From: Hemileia vastatrix
Lineage: Eukaryota; Basidiomycota; Pucciniomycetes; Pucciniales; Zaghouaniaceae
Reading direction: 5' to 3'
NCBI GenBank assembly: GCA_030280995.1
Contig: JASXTE010000011.1
Coordinates: 17,440,603 to 17,504,602, forward strand
DNA: 64,000 nt
Part shown: piece after piece, positions 23,298 to 34,997 of the stretch
How the letters are laid out: every line of letters begins with the position of its first letter
Position numbering within the stretch: position 1 is the stretch's first letter
The notes under the pieces: model-generated
Databases searched by the model: none
Told to the model about the DNA's origin: nothing
What the model saw: only the letters and a program-made list of their open reading frames with translations
Made by a program: the position numbers and the translations under genes

Positions 23298-23689
23298 GGC
23301 TGCATGAAGTCATATGAGATAAATTCTCTCTATGGCAATAAAAATGATATTTCACTCAATTATTGAAGTAAAGAATTTTTAATATTGTAAAATTTTCCCC
23401 TGGAATTCTGTCCAAACCTCAGGTCAAAATTTGTTAGCTATACATAAAAGTAAGTTTAGACCAAGTCTTAACCTAGGGGTCTCCAACTGTCCCAACACCA
23501 CTTCTGACTCTTGATAGTAGAAATTTTACTTGTATTTTTTATTTCATATTTGATCCCATTTATTTTCATTTTACTTTTCTATTACTCTTTTTAATTTTAA
23601 ATATCAATTTATTTTTTTAAAAACTAAAAATATTCATATTTTTTTAACTTTATATAATAATATTATTAAAGTTGTAACATCACCAATTT

Positions 23690-24476
23690 CTAGGGTCACT
23701 TATTATTTCTCAGCTTAATGTCTTTTCTTTTCTCTTCATTTTGGTAACCCTTATGGGTGGTTACCTTGCTTTATAGGGTAGTTATGGTGTTGTTATTGAT
23801 ATTTATCGGATGTTTATTGCTTAGTGGTGCTTATGTAGGCTTAAGATAGGGTCACTTATTATGTCTCAGCTTATTTTCTTTTATTTTCTTTTCATTTTGG
23901 TATTTCTTATGTGTGTTTATCTTGTTTATTAGTGAAGTTATGGGTTTTTAGGGCTTTTTAGGGTTTACATGGGTTAAATGGGTGTTTTAGGGCCTAGAAG
24001 CGGCCCGCCTGCCCCTAAGCGGAGCCTCCTCCAAGCGTCCTGGTCTCCTGGGCACTGGGGAGGCGCTAAAATGCCTTTTTATGCATGAAAAAGGCTGGGA
24101 AAGCTGGATTTTGGCTGGGGAATCAGTCAGGGTGGTCTGTGCGCTGGCTGTATGATGCGTGTGTGGGATGATTTTTGGGAAAATCATCTTATCTCTTTGC
24201 TCATTGCCTCTCTGTTCCTCACTGTCTCATTGGCTGGTTTTTTGTTGGAATATATTACTGTTCATTTCAACTCTTTCTGGCAGTCTGTCTGGGACTATTA
24301 TCTTCACTTTTAAAGAGGTCAAGAGTGTTTAATTAGAGGGTCTAGCAAACAGATCTCCAATTTGCTGCAACAGGTAAATCTCACTTGTTTTTATAAAGGG
24401 ACAGGGGTTATTCTTTCTGGTTTTACTCCAACTCCCTTGGTCAAGGCTTATAGCTAGTACTATAGGATTTTCTACA
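23690..24476 (+). repeat. 3' LTR of F (5'-truncated)
   Basis: Starts at CTAGGGTCACTTATTA, equivalent to about 15,821 in the 5' LTR, and runs to TCTACA. The first ~140 bp are absent and the array abuts directly. Confidence 0.85.
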
Positions 24477-24950
24477 TCGTTAACATTGATTCTTTGAAAA
24501 TTGACTTCACATTTGCTGGGTTCTTCTCAGCAAATGTGTCCCCCCTCTGTGAGTAAACATTGTGCCGATGTGACAGGATATCTGGGAAAATGCAATTCTT
24601 ACCTGGGGGATAGGAAATAGAAAAAAGAAATTCAGACAAAAATTCAGCCCACCTGGCTTGACGCCTGGTTAACACTTTGGAAGACATAAAGTATTTCAAA
24701 GCATTATGGTCAGTCAGGATTAGAAAAGGACTATCTAGGCTGAGAAGAAAAGAGCACCATTTTTTAAGACAATGGATAATAGCTAAAAGCTCCTTGTCAT
24801 GAATTTTGTAATTTAATTCTTCTGCAATGAGTTTGTGTGACTCGAAAGCAACAGGATGAAACAATTTTGTTTCAGGGTTGAATTGAGAAATGACCCCAGT
24901 AATAGTATAATCGCTAGCGTCTGTTTCGACTATTGTTGAAGCAGAAGGAT
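24477..24950 (-). pseudogene. RNase H of B
   Basis: Frame 24,864-24,472 plus upstream sequence. It shows the same motifs as the start of A (EELNYKIHDKELLAI, TDHNALKYF, RRQARWAEFLSE) and ends at the F insertion. The pre-integrase continuation resumes at 15,676. Confidence 0.85.
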
Positions 24951-25800
24951 CAAAGTGTCAAAGAATTGGAGCTGTGGTAAATGCAGTCTTCAATGCTTTG
25001 AATTCCTTTTGTGCTGTAGAAGTAAAAACAAAGGGAATATCTTTTCTAAGAAGAGAAGTAAGATTAGAAATAGTTTTAGAGTAATCTTTGACAAATCTTC
25101 TATAGAAATTGGAAAAACCCAAAAATCCTTGGAGGGATTTAACAGTTTTGGGCTCAGGCCATTCCAGGACTTTTTGGACCTTTTTGTCATCCATGACTAA
25201 ACCATCAGTGGATAACTTAAAACCCAAAAAATCAATAGATTTAAGATGGAATTCACATTTATTGTGCTTGGCGTAGAGACCCTGATCTCGAAGACAATTT
25301 AGAACCTGTTGATTATGATGAATACGTTCATCCAGTGTCTTTGATAAAATTAAAATATTGTCTAAGTAGGCAACAAAAAATTTTTCAACAACATCTTGAA
25401 AGATGTCATTAACAAAAGTTTGAAAAGTATATGGTGCGTTACATAATCCAAAAGGCATTACTAAATATTCGTAACTACAAAATCTAGTGCGCATTGCAGT
25501 CAGTGGTTCCTGACCTTCCGCAATGTGAATAAGATTATAAGCGCCTCTAAGATCAATTTTAGAAAAGAAATTAGCACCATTAAAAAGGGTAAGAAGCAAT
25601 GACATAGGAGGAACTGGATATGCATTCTTCTTTGTAACTGTGTTGAGCATTCTATAGTCAACACACAACCTAAGGCTACCGTCTTTTTTCTTTACAAAAA
25701 GAACAGGGGAGCCGGCTGGAGATTTACTGGCTCTTATGAAACCTTTGGCTACATTCTCTGAAATGTAGTCTCAAAGAACTTGAGATTTGTCCTTCAACAA
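24951..25800 (-). pseudogene. Reverse transcriptase of B, catalytic Asp changed
   Basis: An open frame of 236 residues (25,668-24,958) with [42 protein letters not shown] and [16 protein letters not shown]. The active-site motif, YLDD in active Ty3 enzymes, reads AYLDNILI, so the second catalytic Asp is Asn; a G-to-A transition explains this. The upstream [17 protein letters not shown] region continues in frame to about 25,800. Confidence 0.85.
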
Positions 25801-26049
25801 AGAATAGACAGGACCTGCCAGAGGTACTGGACCTATTTACTCTATTTTATGGTCATAGGGTCGATGAGGTTTTAACTTATCGGCCTTGCAGATTGTGAAA
25901 AAATCAAGGAAATCATGATAGATTTCCGGTAGAGTTGATTTAATGGCTTCAACATTGATTTGGTTGTCCTCATCATCTTCAAGAGAGTCTGTTGAGGGAA
26001 GAGCCAAATTGAGAGAGCATAATTTGACTACTTCGAGGCAATTTAAATC

Positions 26050-26640
26050 CTCTTTGAGTTAAGTGATTGAGCTAGAAGAGTTATCTGATTGCTCATTTAG
26101 AGAAAGATCAGATGCTTGCAAGTCATCTGGCAGAGATTTTTCCTCTAGCAGGACATTGTCAGGCGGGTTGTTTAACTCCCTATTGACCTGAATTGAAGAA
26201 TTAGAAATATACTTAGTGTGTGGGATGATCAATCCCCATGACCAATTAATTTCAGGATTCCAATGCATTAAAAATTCATGGCCAAGGATAGTATTGTCCA
26301 TTCTTGGGGCGTCCAAGACTGATAATTCCCACTCAAAGGGGGGGAAATTTGGAAAGTTGAAAACCCATCAAACTCTCTTAATTACGCAATATTTGGGTTC
26401 CTCTGATTTGATCAAATATATTGGAGTTCGATCAATACCTGTGAATGTCAGCTTTAACTTCTCAGCAAAAGATAATCTGACAAAAGAAATTGAATCTCCA
26501 GAGTCTATAGGACAACTGAAGGGGCTATCCTTCTTGAAAAGAATGAATCTCAAGAGGTTTAAGGCAACTCCAGTCCTTGAGACATGGAGGTTCTGTGCAC
26601 TGGGAGAGATAAGATAGTTTGCTTTGCACACAAGTAAACT
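26050..26640 (-). pseudogene. Aspartic protease region of B
   Basis: Frames 26,631-26,368 and 26,316-26,059. The first contains CPIDSGDSISFV, which matches the Asp-Ser/Thr-Gly loop of a retroviral-type protease. The second begins DAPRMDNTILGHEFL, the later ILG motif. They lie between the zinc knuckle and the RT as expected, but are out of phase with each other. Confidence 0.65.
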
Positions 26641-26699
26641 ATCTACTAGTTTTTTGACCTTGAACTAGTAACTTCTCTTTCCTTCAATTTTACACAATC

Positions 26700-27836
26700 T
26701 TCTAGATTGTGCTAACCTCCACAATACATACATAACCCATTATCTGCTCGCCTCTTCCTCTCAGCTTCTTTAAGTTCCCCTTTTGGATCCAGTACTTTGC
26801 TGATATTGCCTGGGGTTGAGCCTTTTGGCCAAGGTTTGTCCTTTACCTTATTAGGTTTGGATTTAGTCGAGGAGGATTGAGTTGTCCGTGGGTGTGAAGA
26901 AGGTCCCAACTTAAAATTTAAGCCTTGAGATCTGTTGGCTTATTTACAATGTTGTAGTCGTCCTTGGAAAACGCCCTCGAGTTCAAGAGTTCAATTCATT
27001 AAATCTGTGAAAGTAGTCATTTTTTGACCATGAAGATTTAATTGATCCAGAATCCTTGAAGGAAGTCCCTTTTTGAAATGATACTTAAAGGCAGCATCAT
27101 TCCAACCTACTCGAGTTTGAAGTGCTCTGAAGTTTGAGATATATTCCGAGGCTTTACCATTATCACTCATGCAAAGGAAATTCAATTCAATTTCTGCATT
27201 GTCAGTTTCATTAGGGTCACTGAACAACATAAAGAGTTGGATTGCAAACTTTTCCCAGTTATTAATAAGTAAGTGGGTTTCTGTTGAAGAGAGCATGAGA
27301 ATATAAGGTTCAAACCATCTTGCTGCTTTTCCAGATAGGAATGAAGAAGCATAAACAACCTTTGATTGGTTTTTATTGAAGGTTTGAGGGTTGTTATGGA
27401 ATAGGAGCTTGCAGGTTTGCAAGAAAGGGCGCAAACTGTCTGGGTGTTCTCCATGGAATTTATCAGGAGATTTCATGGAAGGAATTTTAAATTTAGATCC
27501 CTTCAAAGACGTTGGATTGGAAAGGGTTTTCATTAAAAGTCTCATGAAGTCTTCCAGCAAATTAGATGGTCCAGGTTACAAAGGTTGACCAGAAGGGTGA
27601 GTAGCAGGGGCAGATGGTGCCTCATGCATTGTATCCTCTCCTTCTTCTTCCTCACTAGAATCATCAAAATCCTGGGGGATGTCTTCTACAGATTGGACTG
27701 AATGTCCCCGTTCCCTAAGGTTGAAAGGTTCCAAGGAGTGAGTGTGGGAAACAGTTGGTGTAGCTGTTGGCCTGCCTCTGGCGCGAGCCCTAGTAGTAGG
27801 GTCCGTAGGAGGAGTGCGTTGAACAGGTGCCATCAA
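26700..27836 (-). pseudogene. Gag of B, with stops
   Basis: The start at 27,836 begins a proline/acidic N-terminus (DSSEEEEGED near residue 60), stopped by TAA at about 27,576. In the same frame, 27,560-26,991 carries the capsid-type domain (PDKFHGEHPDSLRPFLQTC, GKAARWFEPYIL, WEKFAIQLFMLFSDPNE). A further piece (26,909-26,700) ends in a zinc knuckle CMYCGG..HNLEDC, itself crossed by a TAG. This suggests an ancestral gag-pol in one frame. Confidence 0.8.
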
Positions 27837-27907
27837 AAGAATTTAAAACACCTGAAAAAGGACGTAGTAGTGCAAAAGAATGAGAACTACGGAGAATTAA
27901 ATAATAC

Positions 27908-28719
27908 TGTCACCAGACGACCTACACACTAGGTCAAGAGTATTCCTGGAAGTGAGATGAGGAGAGTAGTTTAGAAACTTCTTCGAAGTACAGAGGAAAT
28001 GTTCGAGGAAGTGATTTGAAGATGACTCAAAGGAAGAACTACTGCTTCAAGATATGTTCAAGAAGAATTCTAATATAATTTAAAGGTAATATTAATATTC
28101 TTTAATATCTCACAAAGGGTTGGAAACGCAATAATCAAAGATTTAGGATTGAGAAATGATTACTGAGAAAATAAGGAAGGATACAATAATAATGATATAA
28201 CCTGAAGTTTTATCACTATTAACTATATATATGTTTTATTATTTAATTCTAAAGAATGTCAAAACAAAATCCAACCCCTTTTATATTATTTACTCCTCCT
28301 CACATTGACCTCATACCCATCCCTCATTCCGCACACCACAGACCACCAAAATTACACCCATTACACCTGGACCCTCCTCACTAACATCCGTCAACCCTTT
28401 AATCCTCCACTTAACCATTCCATCCATGCTCACTACCCCTTTTTAATAACCCACAGATACTTTAATAAACCTTTTAGCGGACTATTACATTAACTATTGC
28501 GCTGTGTGTCTCTTATTGAGGAAAAGACTAAAACACACTATTGAGATATTGACTAATTTAGATTTAGAGTTTAGACTAGCGTGGCTGAATAGTGAGTACA
28601 CAAAGGAAATTGGAAAATGCTATGTAGAATTGCTTTCTGAGCTTTGAGTATGGACTTAGACCTCTGTTTTATTTATTTAATGAGCTGCTTTTGCCTCCAG
28701 TGTCATGTGGCATGTGAGA
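27908..28719 (-). repeat. 5' LTR of element B
   Basis: 812 bp; in plus orientation it starts TGTCACCAG and ends ATGTGAGA. It is the reverse complement of A's 3' LTR over its whole length. The outer flank AGTAG (28,720-28,724) would be one copy of a target duplication. Confidence 0.85.
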
Positions 28720-28829
28720 AGTAGTTTCATGACACCAATGGTCACTTTATTCACACCATTGATTAGCTTTTGGCATTGCTCAAGCTCATCAAGAGATAAG
28801 GGGTGGGAAAGATAAGATTGCGAGCTCAT
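28720..28829 (-). pseudogene. Possible first exon of a host gene cut by element B
   Basis: On the minus strand an ATG at 28,829-28,827 opens 36 codons without a stop, up to the exact edge of B's LTR. The product starts MSSQSYLSHPLSLDELEQCQ and is mixed and polar, unlike the AT-rich junk nearby. The upstream sequence is richer in C and pyrimidines, as in fungal 5' regions. I do not recognise the family. It could be chance: 36 codons is short. Confidence 0.35.
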
Positions 28830-29803
28830 ATTAGATGGGTTAGAAGGGGTAAGGGGTAGAAGAGGAAATATTTGTAGTCGTATAGGCGGAAGGATATTGG
28901 TGAATGAGGAAAAAAAGTTGTTTCAACAGAAATGTTGATGGGAAAATGAGAAGGGTCAAATGGGTGTAATGACCAGGGAGAAGTAATTGGGGAATTCCAA
29001 GACGGTGTATTGGCAGTGAAGAATGAAAATGCAGCATCTCAGTGTATTTCCCCTATAAGGATTTAACGTCTGAAAAGACGGGATTCAAATCTTGTTAGTA
29101 CAGCGCTTACTTATTTAATGACAAGCGCACAAGGGTCCCATAACCTGTAGTTTAGATTCAGTGGCAAACTCTGAGAAGAATCAGAGTTTTCCAGACGTGT
29201 AAACTACAGCCTATATACACAGATCACGTAGTAGCAAAATCTATAATATGTGTATATACATAACACTGCAGAGACATTTTGTGTGACAGGCACTCTCTAT
29301 AAGATGAGGAAATGGATCATAAAGGTGGATTGATTGGTTATGCAATTGGCGCCAAGTCGCTTGATCCCACAGCCACACACAACGCCTGACCCGCGGCTGA
29401 ACACATGGAGTGGTCAGTATTGACCTTGAGCCAAGATCCGCGCATTGGCAACTCAGCCAGAAACTATGCCCACTTCCCCAAGATCCTCTTCATGGGTCCC
29501 CACAAGTGAGTTGTCTCTCAGTCTGAGTGGCATGCATTATTTATTGCTGGTTGTGACAGCATTCTGGCAATTTCAGTGCTGGGAAATCTTTGATCTGCAA
29601 GGTTGTATTCCACAAAGTTCATTCCTGTTGGGGTTTCTCTTCTTCAAATCCCTCTCTCACTTTCTCATGCCGCACGGCTTCTTCCTGATTAGACCCTTCA
29701 TCTCGAAAGTACCTGTCATGCAACGCAGGATTATATCTTGTATCTTTCCATCTCTTCATCTCCCCATCCATACCCTATTTAATCCTCTGCTTCTCTCTCT
29801 TTT
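28830..29803. other. Non-repetitive flanking DNA, possible intergenic/promoter region
   Basis: No gene assigned. This is one of the few stretches without a partner elsewhere in the window, and it is less AT-biased, with a GC-rich patch at 29,340-29,480 (GGCGCCAAG, CCCGCGGC). A small perfect hairpin CGTCTGAAAAGACG lies at 29,069-29,082. The stretch ends in a pyrimidine run that is the target of T2. Confidence 0.5.
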
Positions 29804-30981
29804 TGTCAGTTTATGCTAGTACATCAGTAGGATTTAATAGTAAATATTAATGATCCAATTTCTTAATAATAAATGATTTAGTGATTAAACCTCAGGGAAA
29901 GACTAATAAACTAGTTATTCTCAATTTAAACTCAGAATACTTGGATTTTATGCGTGCTAGTGGTGGAAAATAGATAAATAGAATATAGTTATAGCTTATA
30001 TAATGATAATATCAATTTATAAAGGCTTTTATAATATATTTCTATATGATAATAATTTTGTTATAGTGTTTATTTGATTTGTAGTAAGTAAGTGATGTCT
30101 AATAACCGTCAAAATCCTCCCTTACTTATACTAAAATCCACTGGAGTGCGCAGACCTTCAATCAAGATGATGTCACTGCTATCCCTGGAAATTACAGCAC
30201 TGTGAGGGCCCATCACCTCCCCATGGCGTCCATTTCAAGCAGTTTCAACATCCAGACCTCCAGTAAGGACCCTCCATCACAATTAATGATACCACAGACC
30301 TATACTATACGTAGAATAGACTGATAAAAGCAGATACCATAAAGAAACAGGTAAAATAACTTATCCAAAGAGGATAAAGTGAAACCAAAAGCATATAAAG
30401 GAACCAAATTAACTTTCCAAGATACCAATAACATCCTCAAGAATCCATATCAACCCAGTAATGATATCCCAACTCATAAATCTGTGAAAATAAATCCAAG
30501 GAAGCAGATTAAGTTGACCAAACTGGATATATGCACCTAAAATAGCTGTATATGCTTGTTTAGGCGTTGTGAGTCCACTGGATATGTCCATATGAGCTTA
30601 AATAAGCAGAAAAATAAAGTTTATAGGCTATTAAGAGGTTAAAACCCACTTATAGACCTAAATATACATAATATAACTACATATTTCACTGAATATGAGG
30701 TTTATGTATACATATAAGCTTATGTATGTCTATAATTACTTAATATTACTTAAGATAAGTATATTATGACTCCATTAACACCTTAATAAGTATTATTAGG
30801 CTATGGATAAGCTATTTAAACTACTATAAGTAATATAATAGTGTAATAATTATATATATATGTATTATAACCATATATATAAGTATTTTAACCTTACTTT
30901 TAAGTTATAAGCTTAATGTAATTAAGGTTATCTTATCTTAAACATAAAAATTACACATTCCTGGAGATGCCTAGGCAGACA
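29804..30981 (-). repeat. 3' LTR of T2
   Basis: 1178 bp, TGTCAG to CAGACA (one mismatch in the terminal CTGACA). Colinear with the full-length LTR of T1. Confidence 0.88.
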
Positions 30982-31097
30982 CTCCCTCACCCAAAAAAAA
31001 CAATAAAAAAATGTTAAGACAATTTAATTAATAAGTAAGGAGTGAATAGAAAAATAATTTTAAAATTTCTATGTTACATATACTGCATTAAACAGTA

Positions 31098-32623
31098 TTA
31101 TTTGGATTTAAAATTTTTCAAAAGATTTTTAACATCATAAATTTCATTTCTTGGAATCCACTTGTCATATTCACTTGATTTGTTTTTAAACCTTAATAGA
31201 TACTCAACTCCCTTTTCTTTAGTAAGGTGTCTCTTTTTAAGTATCTTTTCTATTTCTGCCTTTTCAACTATTACTTCAGGTTGCTGTAACTGCCTTCCTG
31301 ATCTTCTTGGAAATAGAGAAGTATCATTAGAATGGTATGGTTTTATAAGAGAAATGGGAAATACTGGATGTTTTCTATCATATGGTGCATATAGAATAAC
31401 TTCAGCAGCATTGTTACGAACCATCTTTTTTACTACAAATGGTAAAATGAATGGATCCTTCAATTTAAAATTACCATTTAAATTGAAATTTAGTGCAGAC
31501 ATAAGGACTTCATCACACTCTTTGAAAATTTGCCCTTTAAAGGCTTTGTTGCATCTTTTCTTCTCATACTCAAATGCCTTATTTATACATCCTTAGGATG
31601 CTTTCTGCATAATTCTTGCATCTGAGTAAAGATTTTGTACCTTGATGAATATCCAATCTAGGTAATTTATGAAGAGTTTTAGCAGAGGTATTAGGTACAT
31701 AAACCAACATAACTCAAATGGTTTTTTTACAGTGAAAGAATGTACTGTACTATTGTATGTGAATTCTAAACCTGGGATAAGGGTTACCCAATCATGTGTG
31801 AATTTGTCATTGTCTTTATAGTCAAGACCAAAAGCACAATAACTTCTTATCATATCTTCTAAAGTTTGTATCATTCTTTCTTCTAGCCCATCAGTTTGTG
31901 GATGGTGTACTGTAGAATGTTTTAATTGACACCCTGAAACATCCATAGTTATGTCCAGAACTCAGAAGAAAATTTAGGATCTCTGTCTGAGACTATTGCT
32001 TTTGGGAAACCTGCTATATTTATCATTTGTGTCCACCATAAGAAAGCTAAGTGTTTTACAGAAACCTCTTTGTGGGTAGGAATTAACTTAGACATTTTTG
32101 TAAATCTATCTACAATTACCCAGCAGGAGTTATAACTCTTATGCCCTGATATTGGCAAACCTGTTACAAAGTCCATGTTAAATATTTCCCATGGAGCTTT
32201 TGGTTGCTCAAGTTGTTGTAATAAGCCAGCTCTTTTGCCTGTTAATATTTTAGATTTTTGACAAGAATCACATGTCTCGACATATTTTTGAACATCATCA
32301 GACATGTTAATCCACCAAGCTGTATTTTTTACTCTGGTTAATGTTTTATGGAAGTCAAAATGACCTGCTAATATATCATCATGACATATACTTAACAATA
32401 ACTCCTTCATTGAAAGGGGAATTACAATTACATTGCTTAATTTTTTTCTGTAATAAATAAAACAATCCTCAATGGAAGACTTTCCTTTTTCTAATGCTTC
32501 TTTATACTTTTGTGTTAATGTCTTTATTAAAGCACTCATTGAAGAATTAGATTGATCATTTAATATTGTAGTAAGCTTACTCAAGTCAGGATCTGAAGCA
32601 TAATTATCAAGAATTGATTGCAT
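31098..32623 (-). pseudogene. Integrase and chromodomain of T2
   Basis: Frames 32,623-31,949, 31,946-31,593 and 31,502-31,098. The zinc finger (HDDILAGHFDFHKT, CDSCQKSK) and all three catalytic residues are present: NMDFVTGLP, VSDRDPKF and HPQTDGLEER. The tail ends in a chromodomain-like segment (EKILKKRH, VEYLLRFKNKS, YDKWIPRNEI). Small frameshifts near 31,947 and 31,550 disrupt it, so it is better preserved than T1 at the active site but still broken. Confidence 0.85.
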
Positions 32624-32626
32624 AAA

Positions 32627-33440
32627 TTAATCCTCAAGATCTAAAATATCAATTCCATAAATGTTAATAATCTCTGTTTCAGGAACATAAGCAGGATTAT
32701 CATCATTATTGGGTAGAGGTACTCTAGATAACAAATATACATTAGAATGTAAGGTTCCTGCTCTATGTGTAATAGTCATCCGTCCTCTGTATTCTTGTAC
32801 AGCTAATTGCCATCTAAACATATGTCTATTAGGAGTTTTCATGTTTAAGAGTGACTTAACTGCACTACAGTCAGTTATTAACTCAAATTTTTGGTCTTGA
32901 AGGTAATAATGTAGCTTCTCAAGAGCCCATTCTACTTCCAAAAATTCAAGTTGAGTAGCACCTTATTTTAATTCACTACTTCTTAGAGTACGTGAAATAT
33001 AGTAAATTACTACTTTTGACATTTTTCCTTCAATAAGTTGTTTTTGATGCAAAGCAGCACCCAGACCAATAAAACTTGCATCTGTATACAATACAAAAGG
33101 CAATTGGAAATCTGGTAATCCCAAAATAGGAGCAGTCATCAAACATTCTTTCAACTTATAAACAGCTTGTTGTCTTTCATTATTCCAAATGAAAGATTCT
33201 GATTTCTTTATCAGTGTGGTCATTGGTGCAGCAATTAATTGTAAGTTCTATATATATTGTCTATAATAATCACACATACCAAGAAAATATTGAATATCCT
33301 TTACATTTTGAGGAATTCCAATATTCTTGATTTCAGCCACCTTATTTTGGTCTACACATATTTGTAAGCCAGATACAATATGACCAAGCACTTTTAAAGA
33401 CTCAAACCAAATTTACATTTTTTTAATGCAAGGGTCATTT
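32627..33440 (-). pseudogene. RNase H and RT connection of T2
   Basis: Frames 33,223-32,963 (SESFIWNNERQQAV, LPFVLYTDASFIGLGAALHQK) and 32,941-32,627 (VEWALEKLHYYL, TDCSAVKSLL, THRAGTLHSNVYLLSRV) match T1 closely. One stop lies between them near 32,960. Confidence 0.8.
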
Positions 33441-34661
33441 TAATTTCATCCATTTTCTAAAATACATTCTTTAAATGGATTAAGTGTTCATCATATGTCT
33501 TAGATAACACTATGGTGTCATCAATATATACCATTAACAATCCTTCAATCATTTCATTATGGAATGTTATATCCAGTAACTTCTGAAATACTGAAATAGC
33601 ATTTTTTGGTCCAAATGGCATCCTGACATATTTATATATTCCTATATGTGTTGTAATTAACAAAAAGTTCTGTGAATTCTTTTCTACAGGAATCTGATGG
33701 TACCCTTTATTTCGATCCAGGCAACTTATATATTTAGCACCTTTAAGGGTAGCATGTATAGAGGCAATCCTTGGTAAGGGGTAAATATCATCCACTGTGA
33801 ATGTATTTAATGATCTATAATCACCGCACAGTCTTGCTTTATCTTGTTCATAAGAAATTATCACTGGTGATATTACACAATATTTTAGTTTAGATTCAAC
33901 CTTTTCAATAATGTTAATTTCTAATAACATCTTAATATTATCCTCTATGTCTTTCTTCTTCATTGGTGAAGCAGGGTATGGTTTCTTTTTAAGACTAAAA
34001 GGAATATTATTCATATCACCATTTCATGATCTTTTACAAGGCCAAGTTCATTGGTTCCACATGCAAAAGCCATTGGAAATGCTTTAATTAAGTCCAAAAT
34101 ATTTGTTTTCTCAGCTTTACTTATCTGAGTGCCAAATGATGCTTTTAAAATTTCTGTTTCCAAAAGTTCCATCTCATTGGATTCTCTTCCTTTGCAAGGA
34201 ATACTTATTACTGACTCAATATGTAAGACCGTGTTAAAAGAATTTATTTTAAATTTTCTTTTACCATTCATGCCAATTATAAAATTATTATTAGAAGGGT
34301 CTAATTTCACACCAAACTTAGTCAGAATGTCATTTCCAATGATAAAACAGTTACTAAAATTAGTATTATCCATTACTACAAAGTCACAAGTTAATCTAAC
34401 ATAACCATGTTGATGTTTAAAGAAAACAGCAGCTTTTTATCTACTAATGGGGTGTAGTACTGATCCAAAACCTCTCCAATTTTTACTTTGAAGGGGTTCA
34501 AGCTTTGAATTATACTCACTATCAATTTTCTGTAATGTATTTGTTGAAATAGCAGAACCAGAAGCTCCTATGTCCAATACTATTTTTACATTTTCTCCAG
34601 AAATGATAGCTGGAACCGTGATAGGTGTCATTTTCAAGTTATGAGCTTGTATATCCTTAAT
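33441..34661 (-). pseudogene. Protease C-terminus and reverse transcriptase of T2
   Basis: Frame 34,014-33,457 has KKKPYPASPMKKKDIE, LCGDYRSLN, LPRIASIHATL, MPFGPKNAISVFQ and the catalytic MVYIDDTIV. Frame 34,373-34,011 carries the protease FIIGNDIL region. The sequence to 34,661 has the active-site loop as VLDIGASGSA, where T1 has DTG, so the protease is probably inactive. The Harbinger element begins at 34,662, within the gag-protease linker. Confidence 0.82.
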
Positions 34662-34997
34662 AGGGGGTGTCAGTTCTGGCAAATCCGCACTTAACTTAAG
34701 TGCGGATTTCAAACCAAATCAGCACTTAAATTTTGCAAAAAAGTCACTTATTTCAAAAAAGGGTGTCAGTTATGACCTCAAATCAGCACTTTTTTCCCGT
34801 TTTTTTTCACAACCACATTTTGGCCACAAAACATCCCTTCCTTTCTTACCTCATCCCTGTAACATGTGACACACTGACCTTCCTCGCTACCTACCCATCA
34901 ATCCTCGGCACACACCCCTTCCTGACATTTTTAATATTTTGACCAGGCATGTTTAAATTCTTTTTTACTTATTTCTTCTACTTTTTAATCTTTTTTC

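Larger units (their letters stand above)
17951..23689. repeat. Tandem array with ~610-bp palindromic monomers
   Basis: Each unit contains AAAAGTGTCC..GGACACTTTT around a palindromic core, then GTCAGATGGGA-like and CTCTCTATGGCAATGA-like segments. A second, weaker hairpin follows (CCACCTGAAGTTTG..CAAACCTCAGGTGG type), then a long AT segment (TTTACCTTTATTTAATAATATTA, CATTTGGCACA) and CTTGCACCCTAGCTACTC. Palindromes start at 17,984, 18,298, 18,531, 18,766, 19,380, 19,986, 20,592, 21,204, 22,645 and 23,252. Spacing is 314, 233 and 235 bp for short units, then 614, 606, 606, 612, 609 (after removing the inserted LTR) and 607 bp. The array is unrelated to any coding part of F. Confidence 0.85.
15681..24476 (+). 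mobile_element. LTR element F, gutted and filled with tandem repeats
   Basis: LTRs in plus orientation at 15,681-16,607 and 23,690-24,476, with TCGT duplicated at 15,677-15,680 and 24,477-24,480. The internal region keeps a primer-binding-like TGGCGCCCAACATGGGG directly after the 5' LTR and part of gag. From about 17,430 all retrotransposon sequence is replaced by unrelated DNA that is mostly a tandem array, and the 3' LTR lacks its first ~140 bp. The array may therefore have arrived with a deletion of gag-pol and the LTR start. Confidence 0.8.
4575..28719 (-). mobile_element. Ty3/gypsy chromodomain element B, broken by three insertions
   Basis: Minus-strand relative of A. Read from its 5' LTR (27,908-28,719) it gives gag (27,836-26,990), protease (26,640-26,050), RT (25,800-24,950), RNase H (24,950-24,477), then insertion F. 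The integrase N-terminus follows (15,676-14,953), then insertion T1, then integrase C-terminus and chromodomain (6,400-5,700), the spacer and the end of the antisense gene. The remaining antisense gene and the 3' LTR are missing because A begins there. Matching short duplications at F (TCGT) and T1 (CTTTC) show clean insertions. Confidence 0.85.

Noticed and set aside
17951..23689. CRISPR array
   Set aside because: Repeat units are ~610 bp and themselves palindromic, with no short unique spacers and no cas genes, in a eukaryotic context.
17951..23689. Helitron (the join at 23,689 is followed by CTAG)
   Set aside because: The CTAG belongs to the F LTR, present at the same place in the 5' LTR; no Rep/helicase gene is seen.
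28305..28493. 62-residue frame rich in His/Thr/Pro
   Set aside because: Lies wholly within B's LTR and is not conserved in A's LTR.
29050..29110. tRNA-like stretch with GGGATTCAAATC (B-box resemblance) and a hairpin
   Set aside because: Acceptor and T stems do not pair on either strand; only the CGTCTGAAAAGACG hairpin is convincing.
29445..29819. 124-residue plus-strand frame in the non-repeat region
   Set aside because: It runs into the T2 LTR, has a hydrophobic patchwork with no recognisable motif, and no splice or homology support.
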